Under the pieces are notes generated by a model, which saw only the letters and a list, made by a program, of their open reading frames with translations, had not been told where the DNA came from and did no database searches. This document shows, one piece after another, positions 58,472-64,000 of a DNA stretch of 64,000 nucleotides. The stretch comes from JBFWRK01 sp050248955 (GTDB taxonomy: Bacteria > Actinomycetota > Acidimicrobiia > Acidimicrobiales > Ilumatobacteraceae), in assembly GCA_050248955.1 (NCBI GenBank), contig JBFWRK010000006.1, forward strand, positions 211,014-275,013, written 5' to 3'. Each line of letters begins with the position of its first letter. Position 1 is the stretch's first letter. Both the position numbers and the translations under genes were made by a program.

Positions 58472-59983
58472 TCAGTTGAACTTGCTGACGCTGGCCCTCC
58501 GACACCAGCGGTCAAACATCACACGACGAATCGCCAGTGACCGGTACCGGAATCTGCGGTTCGGTCCTCCGACACCACCGATCTCCCCTCGGAGGCCGAC
58601 TTCCTGAAGGGCCACGTTGAGCTGGGGTGCTCCGTGGATCTTGACTTGCAGGTGGTCGGGCTGAACGGTGACGTGTTCGACGAGTTCGTCGATCAGTTGC
58701 CGGCGTTCGATCTCGGTGGCGTGGCTCCACAGCGCGTGTAGGTCCATGGTGCTGAGCAGGGAGGCGACCTGCTCGAACTGGCTGGTGAGCGCGTGCGCCT
58801 GTTCGTGTTCGGCGCGTGAGGCGTCATCTTCGCCGCGTGCGAGGTCGATGAGTCGGGTCAGCTCGGCTTCTTGTTCGGCGAACAGCTCGGCGCTGATCTG
58901 GTCGTCGTAGTAGAGCCCGAGGAGCTTGCGCCTGCGGTCGAGCAGCGCATCAGGTGACGTTCGACGGTTCGGGGCGGTTCGGGCTCCGGCCTGGCGGCCG
59001 TCCGCCCGATCCCGCCCCATCTCCCGTCGGATCGCTTCCTGTAGCTCGCTGTCGTGGCCGAGGAGCTGCAACCCGAGCAGGGCAGCATCAAGCAACGCAG
59101 CGGTCGGCCGGCGGGGAATGCGGCAGCCCTGGCCCCGGTGGCGGCAGCGGTAGAGCGTGCGGCCGTCGTCGCGCTGGTCGATGGTCATCACTCGCGCGCA
59201 GAGCCCGCAGCGGACGTGTCCGGAGAGCAGATCACGTCCCCGTCGCCGGCCTTTGACCCGTCCCCGGTGGGCGGCCTCGAACTGCGCTTCGGTGATGAGC
59301 GGTTCGTGGAGACCGGGGAACCACTCGTCGCGGCTCTTGGCCTGGCCGGGGTAGACCCGGTTGCGGAGGATCGACTGCACCGTCGAGTGATTCACCCCGG
59401 TCGCTTCGGAGATGGCCCGGTGGCTCGCTCCCTCGGCGCGCATGACGAAGATCTGCCGGATGATCGGCGCCTTCTCGTTGGCGATCAGTACCCCGTCGGC
59501 GAGGTCGTAGCCGGTCGGCGCGTGGTTGATCCAGCGACCCTGCCGAGCGGCTTGGTGCATGCCCATGCGGACGTTCTCGGCGAGCTGCTCACGGTAGAAC
59601 TGAGCGAACGATCCGAGGATGTTGTAGAACATCCGCCCCGTCGCCGAGGACAGATCAAGCCGCTCGGTGAACGAGTGCAGCGCGACGCCGGCCTGTCCGC
59701 AGCGGTCGGCGAGCAAGATCAAATCACCGAGGTTCCTCGACAGCCGGTCGAGGCGCCAGGTGAGCACGTTCGCCACGTGACCGTCGGCGATCATCGCCAG
59801 CAGGCGTTGCAGGCCGGGCCGGTCGAGGTTCTTGCCCGACAGCCCCGGGTCGGAGATCACAACGACTTCGCCGAGGTCGTGGAGCTGCGCGTAGGTCCGC
59901 AGCTTCTCCGCTTGGCCCTCGATCGAGAACCCCTCCGTCGCCTGTTCGTCGGTCGATACCCGGCAGTACGCCACCGTCAACAT
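58472..59983 (-). CDS. large serine recombinase of element 2
   Basis: 503 aa, related to the element 1 recombinase over its whole length. Nucleophile S10 in AYCRVSTDEQ; TWRLDRLSRN; WFPGLHEPLITEAQFEAAHRG; zinc ribbon RCGLCA and RCRHRGQGC; helical tail. After EVGLRGEIGG the gene crosses the attachment core (GGVGGPN) and ends in a 25-codon segment that reads through a second core. The ATG at 59983 has AAGGGAC upstream. A longer in-frame extension upstream of 59983 lacks the family start and is rejected. Confidence 0.9.
   Translation of the reverse strand: MLTVAYCRVSTDEQATEGFSIEGQAEKLRTYAQLHDLGEVVVISDPGLSGKNLDRPGLQRLLAMIADGHVANVLTWRLDRLSRNLGDLILLADRCGQAGVALHSFTERLDLSSATGRMFYNILGSFAQFYREQLAENVRMGMHQAARQGRWINHAPTGYDLADGVLIANEKAPIIRQIFVMRAEGASHRAISEATGVNHSTVQSILRNRVYPGQAKSRDEWFPGLHEPLITEAQFEAAHRGRVKGRRRGRDLLSGHVRCGLCARVMTIDQRDDGRTLYRCRHRGQGCRIPRRPTAALLDAALLGLQLLGHDSELQEAIRREMGRDRADGRQAGARTAPNRRTSPDALLDRRRKLLGLYYDDQISAELFAEQEAELTRLIDLARGEDDASRAEHEQAHALTSQFEQVASLLSTMDLHALWSHATEIERRQLIDELVEHVTVQPDHLQVKIHGAPQLNVALQEVGLRGEIGGVGGPNRRFRYRSLAIRRVMFDRWCRRASVSKFN
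58495..58505 (+). other. attR of element 1
   Basis: CCCTCCGACAC, identical to the tRNA-end core at 53461-53471, 57 bp after the cargo 1B stop codon. Confidence 0.7.
58562..58575 (+). other. attL of element 2
   Basis: CGGTCCTCCGACAC, repeated exactly at 63605-63618, 5,043 bp away. It lies inside the 3' end of the element 2 recombinase. Confidence 0.75.
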
Positions 59984-60074
59984 CGCTTGTCCCTTCCGCC
60001 GTCTGTTCCAGCACCATACGCAACGCCACTCGCACGAAGATCCGAGCGACCCGATCCATATCCACGTTGTCCAT
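59724..60074 (-). CDS. small conserved ORF between Rep and recombinase, element 2
   Basis: The frame is open for 116 aa, but only the first ~35 residues precede the recombinase start; the rest overlaps it. The N-terminus MDRVARIFVRVALRMVLEQ aligns with the element 1 ORF. The ATG lies 3 nt after the Rep stop. Conservation between elements outside the overlap supports translation of at least the N-terminal part. Confidence 0.5.
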   Translation of the reverse strand: MDNVDMDRVARIFVRVALRMVLEQTAEGTSDVDGGVLPGIDRRTGDGGVLDRGPSGEAADLRAAPRPRRSRCDLRPGAVGQEPRPARPATPAGDDRRRSRGERAHLAPRPAVEEPR

Positions 60075-60077
60075 CGG

Positions 60078-60956
60078 TCAGTTCCAGAACATGACCCGGC
60101 AGTCGGGCCCGACCCACTCGGCAGACTCGCGCGATGACCACTCCATCGAGGGCACCTCGCCGCCCATCTGGCTGATCGCCCACAACCTTGCGGCGTGCTC
60201 CGAGGGGAGCACCAGACGATCGCGACGGGGCTGGAACCCTTGGCCGACTTCGTAGCGGTGGCAGCCCACCGCACCGCCACTCGAGAACGCCTTGCCGACG
60301 TACTTCGAGAGGTAGTGCGCTGCTCTGCCGGCCTGCTCCACCTGCGAAAGCTTCTTGGTGCTCTTGCTTGCGAGCCGGCGGGCATCCACGAAGCCGTGCG
60401 GCCAGCAGGCCTGCAAGTCGGGCTTCTTGACGTAGCGGCCGAGTCCGATGTGCACGTGCAGCCGGGTGCCGTCCTTGTGTAGCTCGGGCACCCACACGTA
60501 CGGGAGCCGTTTGCCTCCGTGGACGTCCGAGCGGAGCCGGCGGACGAACCGGCCGACGTCGTGGCGCAGCACCTTCGGGTCGGTGCAGAACGGGGGAGCG
60601 TAGGTGAGCGTCATCAACCGGTCGATCCCGTTCGCCTTGCAGTACCGGCGGACCATCACCTTCGCCCGACGTACCGCCCGATCGGTGCTCGCCTGTCCCG
60701 GTGGCCCGTCAGCGTCGCCGTCCGGATCACGGTTGCAGCGTGGCCCGGTCGAGCTCGGCGGACGGCTCGGCCGGAAGGTGATCACCGACTCGCGTGCCTC
60801 GGGATAGACGATTGCCAGGAACCCAGCGGGGTCCGGAGGGTTGACGAGTTTCGTCCTGTTATCAAGTCGAGGGGCGGCCTGCGGCCGCCGGTGCAGCGCG
60901 TCGTGCAACGGGCTCGACGACGTGGGACGGGATGAATCACAACGATGTAGTTCCAT
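60078..60956 (-). CDS. HUH-type rolling-circle Rep, element 2
   Basis: About 292 aa. Rep motifs in order are LMTLTYAPP (motif 1), RLHVHIGLG (HUH metal site) and AAHYLSKYVGKAF (nicking Tyr with following Lys). WVPELHKDG precedes the HUH. This resembles pIJ101/pC194-like plasmid initiators and replaces the unrelated Rep of element 1. The start is uncertain: the frame opens to a GTG at 60965 and the ATG at 60956 is used here, but the conserved rep-upstream sequence lies inside this N-terminus, so the true start may be further in. Confidence 0.8.
   Translation of the reverse strand: MELHRCDSSRPTSSSPLHDALHRRPQAAPRLDNRTKLVNPPDPAGFLAIVYPEARESVITFRPSRPPSSTGPRCNRDPDGDADGPPGQASTDRAVRRAKVMVRRYCKANGIDRLMTLTYAPPFCTDPKVLRHDVGRFVRRLRSDVHGGKRLPYVWVPELHKDGTRLHVHIGLGRYVKKPDLQACWPHGFVDARRLASKSTKKLSQVEQAGRAAHYLSKYVGKAFSSGGAVGCHRYEVGQGFQPRRDRLVLPSEHAARLWAISQMGGEVPSMEWSSRESAEWVGPDCRVMFWN
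60935..60952 (-). promoter_or_regulatory. conserved 18-nt sequence at rep, element 2
   Basis: On the minus strand AACTACATCGTTGTGATT, 16 of 18 identical to 56057-56074. Confidence 0.5.
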
Positions 60957-61004
60957 GTCCAGCACTTCACCACGCGCGCGGGGCAGAGTGCAAGATGTGG
61001 AACT

Positions 61005-61394
61005 TCAAGACTTGGTCTGTGCCCGCCGTTCCTGTCGGAGTGCCTCGGCCTCTGCGGCGCCGGCCTTGTAGATGTCTAGGTCGATTGTCACGCCAGGCAT
61101 CACGTACTCGTCGGGGTGGACGCCGAACAGCTGCCGGAACCGTTTGATCTTGCGGAAGATCGTCGTGCGCCCCATTCCGAGCGACTCGATCCCCTCGAAC
61201 CCGCCATGCAGATGCCACAGCAACCAGAACCCGAGCAGCTCGTTGACCACGCTCGCCCCGTAGCGCTTCGCCATCGGATCCAGCATCGGGTCGAGCACAT
61301 CACGCATCTTGCGCTCGTACGCCTGCCACGCCGATCGAGCGAACCCCCGCCCCTCAACCGACGGCATCCGACTCGAACGCAGATCATCACTCAT
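61005..61394 (-). CDS. helix-turn-helix regulator, element 2
   Basis: 129 aa, clear homologue of the element 1 regulator: LLGFWLLWHLHGGFEGIESLG, RTTIFRKIKRFRQLFGVHPDE and MPGVTID (each in part). The ATG at 61394 is chosen over longer frames by comparison with element 1 and by a -10 box at a leaderless distance. It heads the element 2 operon. Confidence 0.72.
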   Translation of the reverse strand: MSDDLRSSRMPSVEGRGFARSAWQAYERKMRDVLDPMLDPMAKRYGASVVNELLGFWLLWHLHGGFEGIESLGMGRTTIFRKIKRFRQLFGVHPDEYVMPGVTIDLDIYKAGAAEAEALRQERRAQTKS

Positions 61395-61402
61395 GCCGTC
61401 GC

Positions 61403-61408
61403 AGGCTA
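61403..61408 (-). promoter_or_regulatory. -10 element of the element 2 HTH gene
   Basis: TAGCCT on the minus strand, 8 nt before the ATG at 61394. Confidence 0.45.
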
Positions 61409-61534
61409 CTGCAAGATCCCGAACTTCGCCGGGACCGGCTCGCAGCTCCCGCCCGACGCTCGCAAGCTCACTCCGGTTGTGTTCCGCCATCGCCCTACGG
61501 GCTCGGCGGCTCAGATGCCCCTTCGGGTGGGACC

Positions 61535-61564
61535 TAGCAGGTGCTGTCTATTGGGGGCGCACCC
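61535..61564 (+). promoter_or_regulatory. cargo-upstream motif, element 2
   Basis: TAGCAGGTGCTGT (61535-61547) and GCGCACCC (61557-61564), matching 56638-56668. A CCCCTTCGGGTGGG hairpin lies just upstream. AGTGCCGTTCGAGCC at 61569-61583 also recurs with one change at 56535-56549. Confidence 0.6.
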
Positions 61565-61634
61565 TCGAAGTGCCGTTCGAGCCTCCGGCCGACGGTGCTA
61601 TCTTGCCATGCCGGCGCGCTGTCTTGGGGGACGA

Positions 61635-63023
61635 ATGCTCACTACTTGGGTCAATACGTGGACGAACTTCCGGGGCTTTGCTCGGCCAACCACGATCCGA
61701 CTGCCGCGAGTTACAATTTTGATTGGGCGCAACAATGTTGGCAAGACGTCAGCATATGCTCCGCTTCTGTTGCTCCGTCAGACGCTGGATGCTCAGGACC
61801 GTCGTACTGCGCTCCTGACACGCGGCCATCTGATGGACGCGGGCTCATTTGAGGACGTGGTGCATAACCATCGCATGGACCGTCAGATGACGTTCTCAAT
61901 AGGGGCTCCGGCCGTCGCTCCCGTGACGACTGAGGCGAGACGACTCCTTACGATATCGAGGTTAGAGGTTACCTTCGGTGCCGGCGTTAATGGTCAAACT
62001 GAACTTCAACGGTCGCGCGTCCTTGACCAGAACGACCGACCGCTTATAACCAGAGTTCGAGAATCGTCCGACAGTTTCGCCGTGATCTCGAACCTCATCC
62101 CGACTCGTCAGTCTGTTGGCAGGCCGCTGAAGGAAATTACGGGCCTGCGCGCAGGAATGCGAATGGAGTCACCAAATGGGTTCTTCTTCAGCGGATTGGA
62201 GGCCCTCAGAATTCCAGCGGCTTGGCGGCAGGATCAGGAACGATGGTCAAAGGCTCTCGTTTGGTTTAACGCGGCCTATCAGATGCAGGACGTCTATTCA
62301 GCGATCAACAGAGCTGTCACGCGACGCTTACGATTGATTGCTTACCTCGGCCCGCTTCGTTCGCTGCCGCAACGAACCTACAGAACGTCGCCCGAGCGCC
62401 CAAGTGACGTTGGCAGGGAAGGCCAGTTCGCTCCTGAACTCTTGTATAGAACTGCGAATAGCGAAGTCAAAGAGGCGGTGGATGCGTGGTTACGAAAACT
62501 TGGATATGGCACCCTGGTGTTCGAGGATCGTGGCGACGACTTCTTTCAAGTCTTCTTGAGAACACAGGGCCAGCATGGCCTCAAGGTGAACATTGCCCAC
62601 TGCGGCGTTGGCCTGTCGCAGCTCCTACCCATTCTGGTGCAAGGATTCACTGCACCAGAAGACACTACGTTTATCGTTCAGCAGCCCGAAATTCACTTGA
62701 ATCCTGCGCAGCAAGCACTGGTCACGGACTTCCTCATCGACTCGACTACGGACAACGGGCGCAGAATCGTGGTCGAAACGCACAGTGAACATATTCTCCT
62801 TCGGCTTCGCCGCCGCCTTGCGGAAGGACAGATCACCAGCGATGAAGTCGCGGTCTACTTCTGCGACAACGTTAATGGTCAGACCGTCCTGGAACAAATC
62901 GACGTCGACGACGCTGGCCGAATAGATCGCGCTGACTGGCCTAAGGGTTTCTTTGAGGATCAGCTGGCAGACTCCCTCGAACTCGCACGTGCTCAGTCTC
63001 GTCAGGTCAAGCAGCAGCAATGA
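61635..63023 (+). CDS. cargo 2A: DUF3696-like SMC/RecF-type AAA ATPase
   Basis: 462 aa. N-terminal TNFRGFARPTTIRLPRVTILIG leads to Walker A GRNNVGKTS (K37). A long insertion (about 45-280) may hold the coiled-coil or sensor part. The C-terminal half has a signature-like CGVGLSQLLPIL, Walker B IVQQPEIHLNPAQQ near residue 350 and VVETHSEHILLRLRRR near 380, then WPKGFFEDQL, all typical of the DUF3696/OLD-like ATPases seen in defence pairs. GGGGGA precedes the ATG. It overlaps the PIN-like gene by 4 nt. Confidence 0.82.
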   Translation: MLTTWVNTWTNFRGFARPTTIRLPRVTILIGRNNVGKTSAYAPLLLLRQTLDAQDRRTALLTRGHLMDAGSFEDVVHNHRMDRQMTFSIGAPAVAPVTTEARRLLTISRLEVTFGAGVNGQTELQRSRVLDQNDRPLITRVRESSDSFAVISNLIPTRQSVGRPLKEITGLRAGMRMESPNGFFFSGLEALRIPAAWRQDQERWSKALVWFNAAYQMQDVYSAINRAVTRRLRLIAYLGPLRSLPQRTYRTSPERPSDVGREGQFAPELLYRTANSEVKEAVDAWLRKLGYGTLVFEDRGDDFFQVFLRTQGQHGLKVNIAHCGVGLSQLLPILVQGFTAPEDTTFIVQQPEIHLNPAQQALVTDFLIDSTTDNGRRIVVETHSEHILLRLRRRLAEGQITSDEVAVYFCDNVNGQTVLEQIDVDDAGRIDRADWPKGFFEDQLADSLELARAQSRQVKQQQ

Positions 63024-63505
63024 GTCTTCCTGACCATTGCACACATGATGTGGTTCTCGACGCTTGCGTGCTAAACCATTCCTGTCATGAGTGGGGCATC
63101 TTGGCGGATAGTTCGACAGCTGTGCTTGAATCGCTCCAACGACACGACTCGATGCAATGGGCGTTGGACGACACCGGCGGCGCAGCTCCTGCGCTACAAA
63201 CTAGTCGGATGGTTGCCGAGTACATGCCCTGTGTTGGCCCGCAGAGCTTTCCCCTTGCTCTTCTGCAACACTTTGCTTCATCCGGGCGAGTGAGCTTTAT
63301 CGATAGGCCGTCAGAGGCAGATGCCAGGACGATCAAGAGGCTCGTCCCCAAGAACAAGGGCGATCAGGTCGCGCTCGCGACAGCGCTGGGTTCGCTCGAT
63401 CGGACCTTGATCACTAACGACGATCAGGACTTTCCTGAAGCGAGACGTGATCAGATCCGGCAGAGGTTGACAGTGAGAGTGCTGTACTCGTGGGAGGCGG
63501 CATAG
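63020..63505 (+). CDS. cargo 2B: PIN-like nuclease
   Basis: 161 aa. The acidic residues fit a PIN fold: D14 in VVLDACVLNH, E67 in MVAEYM, D115 in NKGDQVALATAL and D134/D135/D137 in LITNDDQDF. It is probably a metal-dependent RNase, and translation is coupled to the ATPase by an ATGA overlap. There is no antitoxin-like gene beside it, so the ATPase may hold it inactive. Its DNA is less GC-rich than the core genome. Confidence 0.7.
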   Translation: MSLPDHCTHDVVLDACVLNHSCHEWGILADSSTAVLESLQRHDSMQWALDDTGGAAPALQTSRMVAEYMPCVGPQSFPLALLQHFASSGRVSFIDRPSEADARTIKRLVPKNKGDQVALATALGSLDRTLITNDDQDFPEARRDQIRQRLTVRVLYSWEAA

Positions 63506-63539
63506 TCGACGACACTCGCCAATGACTGTCGGTGGTTCC

Positions 63540-63550
63540 CCCTCCGACGC
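63540..63550 (+). other. degenerate attachment core
   Basis: CCCTCCGACGC, one base different from the tRNA core, 35 bp after the PIN-like gene and 65 bp before the element 2 attR. Confidence 0.4.
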
Positions 63551-63559
63551 GCCGACGAG

Positions 63560-63873
63560 CTAAGGCCATACGCCGAGGCGTCTCGCCGGGGAGATGTGTG
63601 AACCCGGTCCTCCGACACGCACTTGTACCCCACGGGGCCGCGACTCGACCGTCACGGTCCCGTCTGCGTTGTAGGTGAGATGACGCCGAGCTGGTCGTGC
63701 AGCTCGGTATTGTCGGCCGGCTCAGCGTCCGCGAGCACGCTGACGATGTCCTTGAGCGCCTTCACCAGTGCATCGACCTGTTCGCTGGTGAGCTGGTCGC
63801 CGGGAACGCGTTGGCCGAGCTGGCGTTCGAGCTGCTTGCGCTGGCGTTGGGTATCCGCGATCCACGAATAACT
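63560..63873 (-). pseudogene. C-terminal fragment of a third serine recombinase
   Basis: From the IS boundary, one frame reads WIADTQRQRKQLERQLGQ, then LTSEQVDALVKALKDIVSVLAD and LHDQLGV. It then shifts to a second frame, LTYNADGTVTVESRPRG, which crosses the attachment core (VRVGGPG) and stops at 63560. This is the usual tail of actinobacterial serine integrases, frameshifted near 63675 and cut off from its catalytic part. Confidence 0.75.
63605..63618 (+). other. attR of element 2 / left end of element 3
   Basis: CGGTCCTCCGACAC followed by GC, so it also matches the tRNA end plus CGC (CCTCCGACACGC). It lies inside the recombinase remnant. Confidence 0.72.
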
Positions 63874-64000
63874 GGCTCTTCGGATTTCAGCGGGGAGTGA
63901 TCGTGGGGAGGAGTTCCCAGTTGGGTCGGCCGGCGTAGAGCAGGACGCGGATCCGGTAGTTGCGGAACCGGGTGAACCCGAACCCGACGCGCTTGATCCG
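63874..64000 (-). mobile_element. ISL3-family insertion sequence (partial)
   Basis: The end GGCTCTTCGGATTTCAG resembles the terminal inverted repeat of ISL3 elements (GGCTCTTC…). GAATAACT (63866-63873) at the junction would be the 8-bp target duplication; the other copy is outside the window. Confidence 0.7.
63887..64000 (-). CDS. ISL3-family transposase, C-terminal 37 residues
   Basis: Visible residues RIKRVGFGFTRFRNYRIRVLL match the conserved end of ISL3 transposases (in part: FGFTRFRNYRIR), then AGRPNWELLPTITPR and a stop 13 bp from the IS tip. The rest lies beyond the right edge. Confidence 0.78.
   Translation of the reverse strand, partial: RIKRVGFGFTRFRNYRIRVLLYAGRPNWELLPTITPR

Larger units (their letters stand above)
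53461..58505. mobile_element. integrative element 1 (about 5.0 kb)
   Basis: Bounded by the 11-bp direct repeat CCCTCCGACAC. It carries, on the minus strand, HTH regulator, Rep_trans-like initiator, small ORF and serine recombinase, and on the plus strand a two-gene cargo. No FtsK/TraB-type transfer gene is present. The boundaries coincide with the tRNA end on the left and the end of the cargo on the right. Confidence 0.75.
58562..63618. mobile_element. integrative element 2 (about 5.0 kb)
   Basis: Bounded by the 14-bp direct repeat. It has the same layout as element 1: minus-strand HTH, Rep, small ORF, recombinase; plus-strand two-gene cargo. Recombinase and HTH are homologous to element 1; Rep and cargo are not. 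It is integrated in tandem, 56 bp to the right of element 1. Confidence 0.75.
63605..64000. mobile_element. remnant of a third tandem element
   Basis: Begins at the shared core and holds only a broken recombinase tail before the IS. Whether more of it lies beyond the window cannot be seen. Confidence 0.55.

Noticed and set aside
58472..60385. 637-codon version of the element 2 recombinase
   Set aside because: The first ~134 codons overlap rep antisense and precede the conserved LTVAYCRVST start.
63623..63900. Plus-strand small frames near the right edge
   Set aside because: They are antisense to the recombinase remnant and have no RBS or motif.
53461..64000. Prophage
   Set aside because: No capsid, terminase, portal, tail or lysis genes are visible.
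53461..64000. Self-transmissible conjugative element
   Set aside because: No FtsK/TraB-like translocase or relaxase beyond the Reps.

Overview
The window is a high-GC chromosome segment from an actinobacterium. The class Acidimicrobiia (Ilumatobacter/Iamia-like) is an inference. Supporting signs are a mycothiol-type alcohol dehydrogenase, a PdtaR-like ANTAR regulator, an F420-type LLM oxidoreductase, an arginine-type RapZ P-loop, a Pol I with a decayed proofreading domain, and many genes whose -10 box (TANNNT) lies 6-10 nt before the start codon, which implies leaderless mRNAs. I ran no searches; family names come from motifs read in the translations.

Layout. 1-7 kb: the end of a response regulator, deoC, and trpC, trpF, trpB and trpA interrupted by two minus-strand genes. 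7-9 kb: peroxiredoxin, a dehydratase, and a bfd-bfr iron pair under an IdeR-like box. 9-13.4 kb: a minus-strand fatty-acid cluster fabD-fabH-fabG-acpP-fabF whose FabD carries a degenerate biotinyl-like tail. 13.5-25.5 kb: tRNA-Leu(CAA), a VIT1-like transporter, an MBL hydrolase, malQ, pdtaR, polA, a large ATPase-cyclase, hypotheticals and a methyltransferase. 25.6-31.5 kb: rpsA with a strong terminator, a dispersed 180-bp repeat, a cyclase, a two-component system and coaE. 31.5-43.1 kb: mscR-like ADH, uvrB, uvrA, a second copy of the repeat, uvrC, an LLM oxidoreductase and a methyltransferase. 43.1-53.4 kb: rapZ, gap-pgk-tpiA, an oppABCDF dipeptide/oligopeptide transporter and secG. The yvcK and whiA genes usually found beside rapZ in actinobacteria are not here.

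53.4-64.0 kb is an accessory island at tRNA-Leu(GAG). It reads as three tandem, related integrative elements. The first two are each about 5.0 kb and share one layout on the minus strand: HTH regulator, Rep initiator, a small conserved ORF, and a large serine recombinase whose 3' end contains the attachment core. Each also has a divergent two-gene cargo on the plus strand in visibly less GC-rich DNA. Cargo 1 is a winged-helix-like protein plus a PLD-like protein. Cargo 2 is a DUF3696-like ATPase plus a PIN-like nuclease. An 11-bp direct repeat of the tRNA 3' end bounds element 1 and a 14-bp repeat bounds element 2. The third element is a frameshifted recombinase remnant cut by an ISL3-family insertion at the window edge. 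No conjugation genes are visible. These look like minimal rolling-circle, integrase-driven carriers for defence-like cargo, and they are the most interesting part of the window.
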